A stretch of DNA of 64,000 nucleotides, taken from positions 14,469,501-14,533,500 of the forward strand of contig NC_092601.1 of NCBI RefSeq assembly GCF_047663525.1, in the 5' to 3' direction. Below, piece after piece: positions 12,133 through 24,639 of the stretch. The stretch's first letter is position 1. Every line of letters starts with the position of its first letter. A model generated the notes under the pieces. The model searched no databases, had not been told where the DNA came from, and saw only the letters and a list, made by a program, of their open reading frames with translations. A program made the position numbers and the translations under genes. Source of the DNA: Anas platyrhynchos. Its lineage: Eukaryota > Chordata > Aves > Anseriformes > Anatidae.

Positions 12133-12190
12133 CTAAAAAAAAAACACAGTGAAAACAAACAAACAAACAAATAAAAACCAACAAAAAATA
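12133..12190. repeat. A-rich simple repeat, AAAC type
   Basis: Low-complexity A-rich sequence with about four consecutive CAAA units (12155-12170) and flanking A-runs. It may be the decayed tail of an old retroposon, but no body is recognisable. Confidence 0.6.
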
Positions 12191-12229
12191 TGAAGCAAAA
12201 CTAAATATCTGAGAAAAGCAGGCCCAGAA

Positions 12230-12500
12230 CCAATAAGGCCTGATTTCACTGTAGGTTACCGCAGCCGAGGCAGCGTGTGTCAGGGGAGGAAGATGCTTGA
12301 AAAACCTCCACAGGAGAATTAATTAAATGAATTTCACTCTGCCAATTGTTTGTTATTTTTGCTGACCTCACCAAGTGGATTAATATTTAATTAGCCTTTA
12401 GGAGAAGTGGAAAGCACTTATTAACCTGTTATGTCAATCTGTCAGGCCTGGGGTCTCAGGACAGGCGCTGTTACCATGAAACAATAGAAATATCAAGGTC
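12230..12500. promoter_or_regulatory. Candidate homeodomain/SOX-motif enhancer block
   Basis: Contains AATTAATTAAAT (12317-12328), CAATTGTT (12343-12350), a TTAATATTTAATTAG segment (12380-12394) and TTATTAACCTG near 12419-12429. Several cores in about 110 bp, with no simple repeat, make this one of the stronger CNE candidates in the first 20 kb. Confidence 0.4.
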
Positions 12501-13540
12501 TGTTTCTCTCTGGCGCAGCTATTGTCCCCACTGGAGGATGAGGGGATGCAGGGAGGGGGCACAGAGCCCTAACTGAGGGGTGTCTGAAAGTGGTGCCCGA
12601 AATCCAGCTGTTTTTTTAGAGAACAGAGCAAGAGCTGAGGAACCGCGCGCAATGCAGGTGGGAAGCACATATGGATATGGAATCCCCCCGGAGGTGTTTT
12701 AGGGCTCGGGCTAGATCTCCGCTGCCATAATGCTGGTGGCTAGGGAAAGGTTTGGGGTTTCCTTCATTTTCATTGTTTAAAAATGCTGTCTCCCTTATGG
12801 TGTGTTTGCAGTTATCGTAGTTCAAGAGGTGTTAAACTCAGTGTTGACACATCCTCATCAGTGGGGAGATGCAAGGGGACCCTGCAAGACGCAGAGGTCT
12901 CAGGTGAGTCTCCGCTGCAGAAAAGCTCTAAAACAAAAAACAGGCTGACTGCAGACAGCAGAACAGGCCAGAAGGTCCCCAGCCAGCATCTGAGCTCACG
13001 TGAGCCCGGAGAGGCTCACCCAGTACCATGACAATGCCTGCTTGCTGCAGGGCTGGGTCTGGCCCAGCAGAAATAAAACCTCAAGCACAATTGAGCCCTT
13101 AGGAACCATCCTCAGCAAAGCAGTGAGATGAATGTTGTGCAGAAGTTAACGAGACTGGGAGGAGCTTGGAAAGAGATGACAGCTAAAGTGGCTGAAAAAT
13201 CTTGTTTTGTGGAAATTCTCCCAGACTCAGCTGTTAGCTGATATCTTAACTTACTTCTGAGAGAGAAGCCAAAGCAGAATGTCTTCTCCAAACCACCCCA
13301 AACCCTGGCAGCTAAGGATCACATCCAACCCTGGGTCTGCACTTTGGCTTTGGCTTCATGAGTCAAAAGTAAACCTCAAGTTTAAAATAAAACTGGATCT
13401 CTCCCAGCATCCACACCCTGGTTTTGCAGTCTGACAGGGACACCATAGGGACACCAGGAACACTGCCCCTGATGCCATCCTGCCCTGTCTGGGCCCTGCA
13501 CCTGGACCTTGTGCTGCTCCTGCTGCTTTGTGACAGGCCG
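12501..13540. other. Unassigned stretch
   Basis: GC-moderate DNA with no recognised element. Frames are under about 85 codons and lack domains. Confidence 0.4.
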
Positions 13541-13690
13541 TATCATTTATTATTATTCTTTTTTTTTTTTTTTTTCTTTTAAATTAAAATCCTCCTGAGC
13601 TTTATTAAATAGGGATGCTGATAGGTAATTAAATCGCAACTTAATTAAATCTGTCTGCTCAATCCAGCCGTGGCACACTGGCTACTCTGC
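13541..13690. promoter_or_regulatory. T-tract with adjoining AT-rich candidate block
   Basis: A run of 17 T (13559-13575) is followed by an AAATTAAAATCC segment, GGTAATTAAATCGC near 13624-13637 and CTTAATTAAATC near 13640-13651. The paired TAATTAAAT cores suggest a homeodomain-bound element. The T-tract is simple sequence. Confidence 0.32.
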
Positions 13691-15430
13691 AATCCCTGCG
13701 AGAGGTGCTGCCAGCGGAGAGCCGCTACGCGCAGTAAGCGCAGCATCACACTCAGCACCACCACCACCCTGCCGGGCATGGGAAGGGTTTTTCCACTCAT
13801 GGAGTGACCCACAGCAATAGGAGAAAGTGGGGAGACCTTTCCCAGGGTTCCTGACCCAATGTTGTAAGAGATTTTCAAGTCCTGGCCAACTCCCCCCAGC
13901 ACAGCAGGACCAAACCAAAGGGCTGGAGGGTTGGTGACTGCCGGCTTTGATGCAACACAAAAGTGTAGGGCACAAGGTGCTGGGCAGGTAGGGAAGGACT
14001 TCATCTTCTGCAGCACCTCTGTGGGGTGAAGGCCACAGCAACTGTCTGGGTTTGCAGAGGGTTTACAAGGTCAGGAATCTGGTGGGAGAAGCTCAGGCTG
14101 GGGCACCATTTCCCTGGGCTGCTTGCTCCCTTTGTGCTTTAGGATGGAGCAGGAGGTGCTGTAGGACACTACATAAGCTGTCTTTGAGCTGGTGGGTGTT
14201 GGGTCCCAGGGTCAGAGACCCAGGGAGGAGGTTCCTGTGGTGCCCTGCTCTTTCTGGCCAGTTTTGCAGATGTGAGCCTATGCTGGCGAGTGCCAGCCCC
14301 AGAGCTCGCTGCCTTCCTGTCTCGCTGGCTCAGCTGTTCCAAACAAGGGGCCAAAGGCAGTGGCATGGAAAAACCACCCAGCGGTCTTGCTAAATCATCA
14401 GTCTGCTCGTCCCAAGGAAAACAGACCTTGGAAAGAATTATTTTTCCCCTTTTTCATTTCAACACAGGCTCTTCTCGCTGCCTCTCCCTAACCTCAGATG
14501 CTGTAGTTGTCTTTGCCCAGGTCTGGCAGGCAGCAGAGCTTCAGCTCCTGGAGGCAAGACACCCTGAGTGCCCCCCTGGTTCCCTACAAGCCCCAGGAGG
14601 TGAAGGAAGAAAACCTCAAAAAATACTCAAAGGGCAGCAGCATCTAATGACAGACAAAGCACCAATGTAACGAATGAGAGATGGAGGAGCTACAGGGAGC
14701 CGATTCCAGGGCCTGACTTTCGTGCAGTCAGCTCAGGAGAACAAATCCCTAATCTGCTTCTGCCTCGGAGGTAGAGCAGTGAAAGTCCTGCTGGGATTAA
14801 TGTTTAATGCTCGAGTTGGCAGGCGATGTCCTGCCTCGGGATGCTTGGGTCCCCCGCACCGCAGTTGAAAGGGACCGGTACACAAGCTCAGCCAGCATCC
14901 ATCCCGGATATTGGGATGACCCTACACTCAGACAAGGGTCAAGGAGGGGTTGCCAAGTTCACCATTCCCCACATTATTTGCCTGGTATTACAAAGCGTTG
15001 TGCGCTGGGGCTGCGATAACGGATGAGTTGTCCCGTCTGTATCTGCTGGGGCGTGTGAAACTTCAAACCTCCTAATTGTTTTAGGGCCACCGAGGTGAGC
15101 TGCTGGAGCACAGCACCTGGGAGGGCAGTGGGGAGAAAAGGCAGATCATTCCCACCACTGGGCTTGTAATACTGCTCCGGGTGCGTATGGATGTGGCAGG
15201 GAACAGCTCTGCTGGGAGCCCACATGTGGTGGCCTCTGGTCCTGAGCTCCCTGGCAGGAGGAGACAGGGTGAAGGGAACAGGAGGTCGCTTGCATAGAAA
15301 GAGGTGGAAGTACAGCCTGGGCGATGAAGAAGGACCTTCACAAAGAGACAGGCACTGTCCACTGCTGCCTTTTGAGTTTTCCTTAGACAGTTCCGTAAGA
15401 GCCACCCAAGTTTCCAGTCACTCACAGAAT
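13691..15430. other. Unassigned GC-richer stretch
   Basis: No repeat, RNA gene or exon recognised. Overlapping frames on both strands (up to about 143 codons, minus 14974-15405) look compositionally random. Confidence 0.4.
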
Positions 15431-17214
15431 ATGGCCAGGTTTCCAAAAATATTTTACATAGGTTGCCAAACCCTTGACTCTGGGGCAATCTCTCATTTCC
15501 AAGTAATTAATGGCAAGTGCTCAGCACAAGTTTTATTAGCAGCTAAGTGTGACCTGATTTTAGTTTCTCCAGGAAAGCAATGGGAAGTACCAGAACGTCT
15601 GCTCTGAGCGGGTGTCCTACTGTGCTTTGAAGCTCTGGGAGATGCTGATGATGAACCTTCTTCTTCTGTCTCATGAGAATAGATGTGTGTGGAATGGTTC
15701 AGATGTCCAGGTGGTTAAACAGAGAGGTTAATAGGCTGTAGATATTTTCCGAACTTCACAGCCAAAGGTTTAGTGAAAACAGGGTGTCCAAGTCACATTT
15801 TTTTGAATGAGAAAGTTCTGATCTGTACCTAAAAGTGACCATTGTCTCATTATGACAGAGGTCAAATTTATTAAATCCTGACCCAAGAGTCTGGAGAATT
15901 AAGGTTTAGGTCCAGAAATAATCTACATTTTGCAGTGCAGCCTTTCTCTTCTTTGAAATGTTGACAGATTGCTTGTTTTTTATTCTTTTATGTGTCCCAG
16001 GTGGTGTTGGGACATGTCAGGCCACAGGGCAGCTTGAAGTTTCAGGACAAACTGTAGGTAATTTGGCAGGAGAACATTAAAAAGCAAGAGGAGGAAACTA
16101 TAAATTCAGAGTGTAACCACCATAAAGTATTCTCTTAATTCCCAGCCAACCTCTTAAAACCACAGATAGCTCTGCCCCCTGCCCACCAGGCGCCTTTCCC
16201 TCCCCGTAGGATGTCGTGTTATGGTTCGGACAACAGAGCACCGCAGGAACGGTGACCCTGATGGATTTCACATGTGTGGCAAGACCTGGTGGAGGCTCTG
16301 CCCTTTCACACGCTGGACTTCTCTACTGTGCAGTGTCAAAGGTTTGGCTTCCCATCGCCCCGTTTCATTTCTCACTGTTTGCTGAAGGACTTCGTGTCAT
16401 CCCTCCTCTTCCCTTCCAACTGGAGAGGACAAGCCACTTGCCTTTATAGGTGGGGATGAACCATAACCCAGAGTCCCAAATCAGCTGCAACTCCCATGGC
16501 AACATCCAAGAACCAAGCTAATTTCACCAATGTAATTTCTGGGAAAATAACAAGATGAGCCACCAAAACCTCTCCTCATCTCCTGGCATCCTCCCAGGGT
16601 GACAGACCATGGAGAAACTGCATGTGGGGTTGAGGTCTGCTTTCCAGTAAGTCAGAACTAGAAAAGCATCCTAAACTTTCCTTTGCCCTACTACAAGTAG
16701 TTCATGTAATTACTACAGTTCTGTGTTCATTCCTCCTAACCAGCAGTGAACTTCCTGCACCTAAACAGCACCAAAGTGCCTAAATCATATTGTTCAAGAA
16801 TCAAGAGCGTTTGTGAACCCAGATCTCATAGATTTTCCTTACAAACCATTACCCTAACAATGTCCTTTTCTCCCAGCTAGCCCATTCTCATCTAATTTAC
16901 ACTTTATTCTCTCTCCATTTACCCCCTTTCTGTTATCTTTTAACCAAGGATCGTTGCCCAATTCTCATTCTTACTCATGCTTTAAGGGCTGGCGTTTGCT
17001 CTGCACGGAGGAACAGGAAGCTCTCAGTCCTCGTCCGCATGTAGCTGGTGGCTGCCCTGTCCCCTACTGAGCCAAACCTGGCATCTCCTGGCCAGCCATC
17101 GCATCAGCCTGCTCCTGCAGCCATGGGGTCAAGCCTATTTGTTGTGAACCTCAGAGTGAGGGAAAGAAAATGGGTTTCTGAGGGAAACTGCTCATGGAAA
17201 TCAGTTCCTAGTTT
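15431..17214. other. Unassigned AT-moderate stretch
   Basis: Long AT-moderate DNA with few open frames. No mobile element is recognisable. The region around 15840-15960 has the diluted look of old neutral repeat DNA, but I cannot assign a family. Confidence 0.35.
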
Positions 17215-17258
17215 TGTCTAAAAAAATAAAAGGTGAAATGAAAGAAACTGTAGTGAAG

Positions 17259-17300
17259 TTTATTTTTTTATTATTATTTTATTTATTTTATTTTTTTTAG
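17259..17300. repeat. T-rich simple repeat (TTA/TTTA)
   Basis: Alternating T-runs and TTA/TTTA units ending in a T8-AG. Low-complexity sequence with no linked element. Confidence 0.7.
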
Positions 17301-17310
17301 AAGAAAATGA

Positions 17311-18430
17311 TATATTTTTGCAAGACTGCTCCACTGGTCTGGACATCTTGTCCCCCCTATTGAATACTACCAGCAAGCCACCTTTTTCTGCTTTAGAGCC
17401 TGTTAATCTCCACTGCTGCCCTTACAGGCAAACACCTCTGATGAGGATTTAGTTCCAGTTTACAGATTGTGGGAGTGGAAAGCTCACATTCAAAGTTTTC
17501 TTGTAAATGCACGGTTATTTTAAATATACTCATATTGCTGAGGGGAAGTTTTCTGATATCAAATATTAGCTAACATTACAGAATTGAGCATTTACACAGG
17601 GAAAAATGAACAAAGTCAGGGAAGAGCAAAAGGAAAGGGACCTTTTTGAAAGCCAGAAATGCCTGGAGCCAAGCACAAATAGCAGAAAGACACTAGTGCA
17701 GGGAAAATAGAGCACTAGGTGAGAAAAGTGGTGGGGAATCAAAAAGGGGGCCTGGTAGATTGAGGGGAGGCTAAAGACAGAAAGAAAGTGAGTGTAGACA
17801 GAGTAGCCAGGAGCAAAAAATTAAAGATCAAATCTGATCTTCAGTGTTTTTGGAGAACAATGAAGAATTAGCTTTCTCCAGTATATATATATGTATATAA
17901 GAATGTGTGTGTATATTTATATATTTGAATGTGGGGATGGCATACTCTGAGCACCACCAGTAAAGTGAGGGAGTGGTAGATGAATTTTATCCCCTCAGGG
18001 TGGCTGGAACTTCAGATCCCAAACCAAGTTGGGACCTCGTATCTCCCCTTAATGATTTTGGTGGTTCTGGTGGTGCTGGACCCCTGTCCAGCTGCTGGCA
18101 GGAGGGACTGCCACATGCATGGAGCACAGTGTCTCAGGAGCCTTGAGAAACACGGACACCTCTCAGCTGCCCGTGAGCACGAAGCGTGCTCCTTCTCCAA
18201 CACAAATCCCAAGGGAAATGGCCAAGAGGAACTCCGGAAGGTCAAAACGCAATTAAAACCAATGAGATTTTCTGCTACTTAATAGGTGCAAAGGAAAGAG
18301 GGTCTGCCTGCTGGGCCATGTCTCTCCCACCCACGCTGACCACCCCAGGCTCTGTCCTCAGCCCTCCTCTCCTTCCCATCGCACCTCTCATGGCCCTCCA
18401 CACTCACAACATCAACCCTTCTGATGTCCA
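17311..18430. other. Unassigned stretch with a TA/TG microsatellite
   Basis: Mostly AT-moderate DNA with purine-rich runs at 17580-17830. A TA/TG dinucleotide tract occupies about 17881-17928. No gene is supported. The frame at plus 17980-18282 has no domain. Confidence 0.4.
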
Positions 18431-18610
18431 GGGCCCTCAATCGGGGGACAATTAGGTAAATGTGTAAGTTTGGAGGGGAGGGGATTTACACCTCCTGTTG
18501 CCCTTGCAATGAATTACCAGGGCTGTTAATGGGCTGGTGCCCCAGTGCCTCGTAAATCGTGCGGCTGAGGCCGAGCGGTGACGGGCGGCTTTGATCTGGA
18601 CACGCTGCCC
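18431..18610. promoter_or_regulatory. Weak candidate regulatory block
   Basis: Carries GGACAATTAGG near 18446-18456, CAATGAATTACCAGG near 18508-18522 and GCTGTTAATGGGC near 18523-18535. A CpG-bearing segment follows at 18550-18590. The texture is CNE-like but cores are few. Confidence 0.25.
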
Positions 18611-19190
18611 TGCCATGAACAGGAAAAGGAAGAGGTGATTTTTCATGGGTTACTACTCACTCCAGCCTCCAAGTTTTCCACTCTGCTGAAACTTTGACAG
18701 TGCCTAATAATCCATCAGCAAGGCTCTCCTTGCTCTGCTTCCACTCTATTACCACCTTCATGTTCCCATTTAGCTTCTTTCACACGGGCCCCGGAAAGGC
18801 TGGCCATCTCCCACCCTCCCAAAGCAGCCCCGAGGGTGGGGGCACGGGCTGGGGTCATTCCACACATTTCCCATGAGGAGAGGAAGCAAAAAGTGGGAAC
18901 CAAAGTGGGGTCCATCAGAGATGCTCTGGAGTACCTGCCACGCTGGAGGAGCATGGGTTTTCTGCTGGTCTCTTGTCACATCTGCAGCCATGCCTGCTCT
19001 CTTGGACGCTTTAGGATGCCTCAAGAAGTGCAATACATTTGGATACCTGAGCAGAGTCCTTTGTCCCCATGTGTTTTCACAAAAGGGTGCTGCTTAGATT
19101 TATTCTCCAGGCTCATCCTTTCTCTCAGCAGGTCCTTCCCTGCATCTCCTGTGTATCAGACCAATACATTGCGTGCGTTCAATGTTACAC
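18611..19190. other. Unassigned stretch
   Basis: No recognised feature. Frames up to about 122 codons (plus 18836-19204) have no domain. Confidence 0.4.
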
Positions 19191-19530
19191 ATTCTGCCTC
19201 CTGAATCGAACGAAATCCTCAGAACTGCACTGTTTTCTTAGACTAATGAATTCTTTGAGAGGGGTAAAAATCACCTCAGTAATAAATCCGAACTGTGAAG
19301 ACTTGATGTATCTGTTTTTCCGTTCGCCTCCACTGCTGCTAGACAGAATTAGCCCTCACCTAATACAGAGCACAGACTTGATACAACCTTGTTTAGAACA
19401 ATTGGCTTGGATCCATTATATTGACAATATCAATTTGTGTAATTCCTGCATTAGGATTTTGTACTAAACTGTATTTGAAAGGAGCTGTTGACCTTGATTA
19501 GCTCTTTAATTGTGGTTAAAATCCAAAGTA
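19191..19530. promoter_or_regulatory. Candidate SOX/homeodomain enhancer block
   Basis: Contains AACAATTGG (19397-19405) and the 13-nt palindrome ATATTGACAATAT (19418-19430), whose CAAT/ATTG half-sites are SOX-like. A TCAATTTGTGTAATTCC segment follows, then GCTCTTTAATTGTGG near 19501-19515. The block is repeat-free and AT-rich. SOX or homeodomain occupancy is inferred from motif shape only. Confidence 0.4.
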
Positions 19531-20950
19531 ATTCAGATACCAGCCTTGCCTGTGGAAGGGAAGGGCCGTGCCATGTGATGGTGCAGTCAATAACGGCCGT
19601 GTCCCCACGGACAGAGCCCCCGTGCTTTATAGGCTCTGGGTCTCGCTGCCTTAGTGCATCCATTTGCCTTCACTTTGACCGGACCCTCTGGGCTTCACCT
19701 CCCGGGCTGTATCACAAGAGCAGGCACTCAGGATACATCCTCCTGGAAACCTCCCAGCTGAGCCATCCTCCCAGCTCACAGCGCCTCTGCTTTGCATGCG
19801 GGTGGGATTTCTCCTCACCTCCCACCCTAAGCAGGGCCGTAACAGTGCTGAGTACTACACAAGAGCTGCTCAGAAAGGGATAGGCAGGGGACCCTCAACC
19901 TTCACAGCTAAATCTCGGGTGCAGATCCAGGATCCTTGCTCACTTTGTGGTTTCTTAGTAGCAGAAAGGAAACGTGAATGTTATCAGAACACATCAAGTT
20001 GCCCACAACCTCCTGTCGGTGCCCAGATATCTGCAGGGGATGCTTAGTAGTGTTGTGGGCACCCAGGAAAAGGGCCAGGAGGCTGGCTGGTGTTCCTGCA
20101 GGCACTGCGCTCCCACAAAACCTCAATGAGAGCTGTGTGCCTAATTCTCCTGGTCTGTGGGGAAAGACCCACTGTGTGCTTTGACACCTATGCTCATGCA
20201 AGTAAGTGCTCCGGGTGAAAAATGCCAGGCATGAGGAAAGGCCATTTCCAGGACTGCCATGTGTTGAAGGAGAAAATGGGTGGGAGGAAGCCTGGGGGAG
20301 AACCCTTTTAAGTCAATGAGGAATCATGCCAGAAAATAGCAGAAGGAGCAGTTCAGCAGGAATTACAGAGAAGAAAAAAAATCTGGCAAGAGACACAGCA
20401 CGAAAGATGGAGCACTTCATTTTGGGCAAACTGAATGTTTCAATTAAAAATGACAGAGATGCGATCATTTAAGAGCAGTCAGATCTTAATAAATTCTTCA
20501 TGACTGGAAGCAGCCCATATCCTGAAGACCTGACAAACTCTCTGCTCTTTGGAGATCACATTTTCTCCTAGATCTATGCCTTCCTGGCATCAGAGGGGAT
20601 TGCCAGCCACTGATCAAGGCGAGAAAGCACAAAAAGGCCCACCAGGCATCTCATGCCACACGGGTGTGCAGAATGACGTGTGCAGAGAGGAGACAGACAA
20701 CGGGTGCAATGGGATGGAGGTCACGGGAAGGAAGAGCAAAGCAAGAGTGCAGAAGAGGACACAGGGACAAAATAACAGGCTGTGAAGAAGACGAATATCA
20801 AGGAAAGGAGTGGGTGCAGCAGAGGAGTTTGTGAAAGGCAAGAGCAGAGCAGTGACAGTAGAGACAGGGAGGGAGGGAGCGGGGGGAGGAACGTATCCTC
20901 TGTGCCTGGGAAAAAGACAATAAAAGCCGCGGACTCCTGTCACGCAGGAC
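19531..20950. other. Unassigned stretch
   Basis: GC-moderate DNA, purine-rich from about 20690 to 20900. An AT-richer spot at 20430-20520 (TTTCAATTAAAAATGACAG) is a weak regulatory candidate. Frames lack domains. Confidence 0.4.
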
Positions 20951-21200
20951 AAGCCCAGCACTATTTACTGTTTGCTCATTTAACCTGGTTAATTTTTAAT
21001 AATGTTGAAATTTTCATTTTAATAATTTAGGTAAATTATTTATTAAACCACAGGATAAAGGGATCATAGCAATTATGAATTGACAGTGTTACCTGAGGCT
21101 CATGAAAAGGTAAGGGGTTTTGCAAAGTCCTTGTTATTGGATAAACATTAAATTAGTAACAACTTCACATCCAATTCAAATTACCTTCTTCCAAGTCTAA
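20951..21200. promoter_or_regulatory. Candidate AT-rich conserved noncoding block
   Basis: Dense AT-rich segment with GGTTAATTTTTAATAATG, CATTTTAATAATTTAGG, ATTATTTATTAAACC and GCAATTATGAATTGAC cores between about 20985 and 21090. Cores continue to about 21180 (AACATTAAATTAG). No simple repeat explains it. Confidence 0.35.
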
Positions 21201-22020
21201 GCTTGCTCTTGCTCTCTCCTGGGAATGAGCCCAGTGGGCAGAGAGGAGCCAGGGCTGCCCTGTGTGGGGACATTTCTCCCAGCTGTCCCCCAGGCAGGGA
21301 TGAGGCAGTCTTTCCTTCAGAAGGATGTCAGTAAGGTGACATTCACTGCCTTAGTAATGTGGAAAATGGAGTGATTTTGAGAAACAAGATGCTGGTAAGA
21401 AAGGATGGTGGGGTGGATCCTGTCTGGCTCTGGCTAGCAGAGTGGTGATGGCTCTCCTGGTACACAAATGCCAACAGGGGTGTGCTGGCACTTCCCACCT
21501 AGTGCAGGGCTCCCTGTGGCATCTGGCAGTGCACAGACCCCAAAATCAGCTCACTGACCGCAGGAGCTCTTTGATGCCAACTGCCTTCTGGAAGGGCTCC
21601 TGAGGAAATGAAGAGCTGGTCCTGGAAGATCCTGAGCATGTTCTGGAGAAGTCTGTGTAGAAATCTACAGGATACCCCCAGATGAAAGCAGCCTTTGTTG
21701 AGCAGAAATTGGTGCTCTACATAGAGACGCAGTTCTCTGCTGAAAATAATTGTATTGGTATTGCAAAATAAAACATGAAAGATTTGTATGAGTGGAGCTG
21801 CAGTGGCTTAAAAACACCTAGCATCCAGGTATTCTCTGAGAGAGCAGGAAGCTTTCCTTTAAAATATAAATTTAAACAGAGGACAGTGAGAAGTGGGAAA
21901 GGGGAGAACAGGGACGGGATGTGAAACCTGATGCTCTTGGTCAGCCAAGTGCAGCGGCAATTGCCCAACGCAGACCTGCAGAACCCAAACCAACCATCCA
22001 TAAATTCAGCATCAATCCCA
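21201..22020. other. Unassigned stretch
   Basis: GC-moderate DNA with no recognised repeat or coding potential. Confidence 0.4.
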
Positions 22021-23480
22021 GGTTTTAAGTGCTGCAATGAATCAGATCCGAGTTTGCATTTTCATATATTGTGATGTTTAATTTTCAAGCATTTTGTTTT
22101 AATTACCAGTTTCCAATCATTTTTATGTTAGCTCTGAGTGCCTTTCCTACAATTTTGTCTCAATAATTAAAACTTTTTAATAACATTACTTTCAATCAAA
22201 GGATTTCAATTTATCTTCTAACTTAGTTCTATCCTAATAAGATTTTTTTTTCCCTGGGAATTTCCTAACTTCCAGTAAAGGAAATAAGCATTTCTAAATA
22301 GTTATTTTATTTCCTTCTAACGTATTGACAGCTCTGTTCTCTTGAAAAAGTTCTTTGGAAAAGCATCAAGACACATTCAGGTCCTAAATACTTGAAAAAA
22401 GCTGGCTCAGATGATACAAACCTGTCCTTTCTTTATTTTGATTTAAATAACAGCCAGTGACCAGTGTGTGAAACAAGTTGTTAAATAATTGTGTCCCATG
22501 GACTTGAGTAAACTCACTCTTAGTTTTGAAATCCGCTCAATCACATTTTTATATCGTGCCTAACAGGTGAGAAAATTGAACCTATTAACAGGGAAAATAA
22601 TGTCGAACAACATATACAACAGTGAACAAATGCTTAATCCAGCTGTAAGGCCTGTCCAGTTCTATATATAACATATATATATAATGAAATAAAACAGCCT
22701 TATTACAACAAACAAGTGAAAAATACAATTCATCAGAGTCTCTGAGCCCCACATGAATTTACACTTGTCCATCTCCAGAGTTTATAAATTGCCAGACTTT
22801 ATAAACTCTGGAGAGCTTAGGGAGGTCTCTCCGAGGGATGTGCATACCTTACAAATGAAGTCACGGAGAAACCTTGGAAACTCACAGGTAGAGCAGACAC
22901 AGGAGATAAATATGAATTACTGAGACCTCACTAATATGCTAGAGCATTCATTGGCATTGTGGACAGTCCATTATACCTGGATCAACGTGTTCCTGAGAAT
23001 ATCATTAACTAAATATCATATTAACTAAAAACAAACAAAAACATCAAAGCACCTCCCGTGGGCATCTCAGCTCACCTCCTTCTTTTGCCCTTGGTCTCCC
23101 CTCAGAGTCTTTCATCAGGAGATCAAATGATTTAATGTAAAGTATAAAAACATTTTGTTACTGTGAATCAATGATAAAGAAATATATCAGAGCTGAGTAC
23201 AAGAATTGGATAGTCTTTTGCCAGAAAATGCTAATTCCACAAAATAAAATGGAGTTTTCAAGGAATAACCAGTGCACTGGATTTTTTGGTGAAAACTGGT
23301 CAGAATCCTTTGTTCTGGTAAGGTGCAAGTGTGTGTTTCAAATTAAGCAACCGTTTTTCAATTTTTTGGTTATAAGATCACAATATACAGAGTATTTAAA
23401 CCTCATGTAGTAAACCTGATAAAACAAGATAAATTAAGACTGTTCCTTTCATAGTCAGGTTTCAATTTTTGGCTTTTTAT
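22021..23480. promoter_or_regulatory. Long AT-rich domain with possible regulatory blocks
   Basis: About 1.4 kb of AT-rich sequence, the longest such run in the window. It includes TTTAATTTTCAAGC, CAATAATTAAAAC and TTTCAATTTATC cores between 22075 and 22230, a short TA-rich microsatellite (22664-22688), and the inverted repeat described separately. It may hold one or more CNEs or may simply be AT-rich neutral DNA; the core density is highest at 22075-22240. Confidence 0.28.
22772..22814. repeat. Perfect 17-bp inverted repeat with 9-nt loop
   Basis: Arms at 22772-22788 (TCTCCAGAGTTTATAAA) and 22798-22814 are exact reverse complements, separated by TTGCCAGAC. Either strand could fold into a 17-bp hairpin. 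The arms contain TTTATAAA. The stem is shorter than a normal pre-miRNA, and no known small RNA is recognised. A short palindromic mobile-element relic is another possibility. Confidence 0.8.
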
Positions 23481-24410
23481 TCTAACACTGAAAATTCCTA
23501 CAGGAAGTCTTGGCTTCTCCTACTTCTGAAACCAAGGCCACAAGGAGGACGGTGTCACAGCCTGAAGTGGAAGCTCTCTTTACAGCCTCTTTAACCTCCT
23601 TTCTCCAGAACTTCTCCTCCATCTAAATTAAGACAGTTTGGCACATTCGGGTGATCCCCAGGGCCAGGACTAATTCCACCCTGGGCAGCTAACGAGCAGG
23701 GTGGAGCGAGCTGCCTCCTGGGCAGAGGTGCCCATCTCACGTGCTCTCCTTCACAGGGAGTGTTTTCCTCCGAGGTGGCTGTAGACAGAAGAAGGTTTTG
23801 CAGGCTCACAGCTCTGACCAAGTGCATTGTATTAACTGACACCTTTCCTGCTGCCGAACGGACTATCAGTGGTGCAGTGAAGGCCACACTAGGATGGATG
23901 CACCAGGGCAGGAAGCAATTAATAACAAGGCCTGATTACTTGGAGCAGCCCTTCCCGAACCCCTCCTTGGTTAGCAGTAACAAAGGCCTCTGCTTGTGCT
24001 CTTCCATCTCCTGTCACAGCAGTGACGCTGTCAGATGCCTGTGTTAACAGTCAGCATTCTCCAGCTCTGATCCAACACCTGACTGCGGGTGGGAGGAAAG
24101 GTTCAATGGACAGCAGATAGCTTTGGATCAGTCCCGTGGGCAGGAGCAAGGACGCGCAGACCAATTCACACACACAGAGCCCACATTTAGGGGCAGCACA
24201 CCCAGGGGCTGTGGCAAGGCCATGCCTTTGCTGCCAACAAAACCCAGCGTGCCCCCAGGCCAGAGGACCCATTGCCTCCTGCCCACCCTATGTGCTCTGC
24301 AGCCACTTTTATCCTCCACCTTCCCTCCATCCCTCTCTCAGGCAGGCCAGCAGCAGCCAGCCAAGGACACTGCACAGGTCTGCCTTTATTTTAAGTTGCC
24401 AACCTCCACC
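23481..24410. other. Unassigned stretch
   Basis: GC-moderate DNA with no recognised feature. Frames on both strands overlap and lack domains. Confidence 0.4.
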
Positions 24411-24417
24411 CCCATCC

Positions 24418-24463
24418 CCTTTTTTTTTGTTAATAAATTTTTTCAAAATGGAAAAAAAAATCC
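24418..24463. repeat. T-run and A-run flanking an AT core
   Basis: A T9 run, an AATAAATTTTTTC core and an A9 run form a low-complexity near-palindrome. It is simple sequence, and no retroposon body is seen on either side. Confidence 0.5.
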
Positions 24464-24639
24464 CTCCCCCTTCCCCGTCCCTCCCTGCCACGTTCCCAAG
24501 GTGCCAACTAATCTCCGATGCCCAGCTTGTACACAGCCACCTCTAATTGCTCCTGCATTTTCATCTGGTGTAAGTTCAGCCATCGCTACAGCTGCCCCTC
24601 CTCCCCCCGGGAATTCACACCTTCATTATCACTCTTTAC

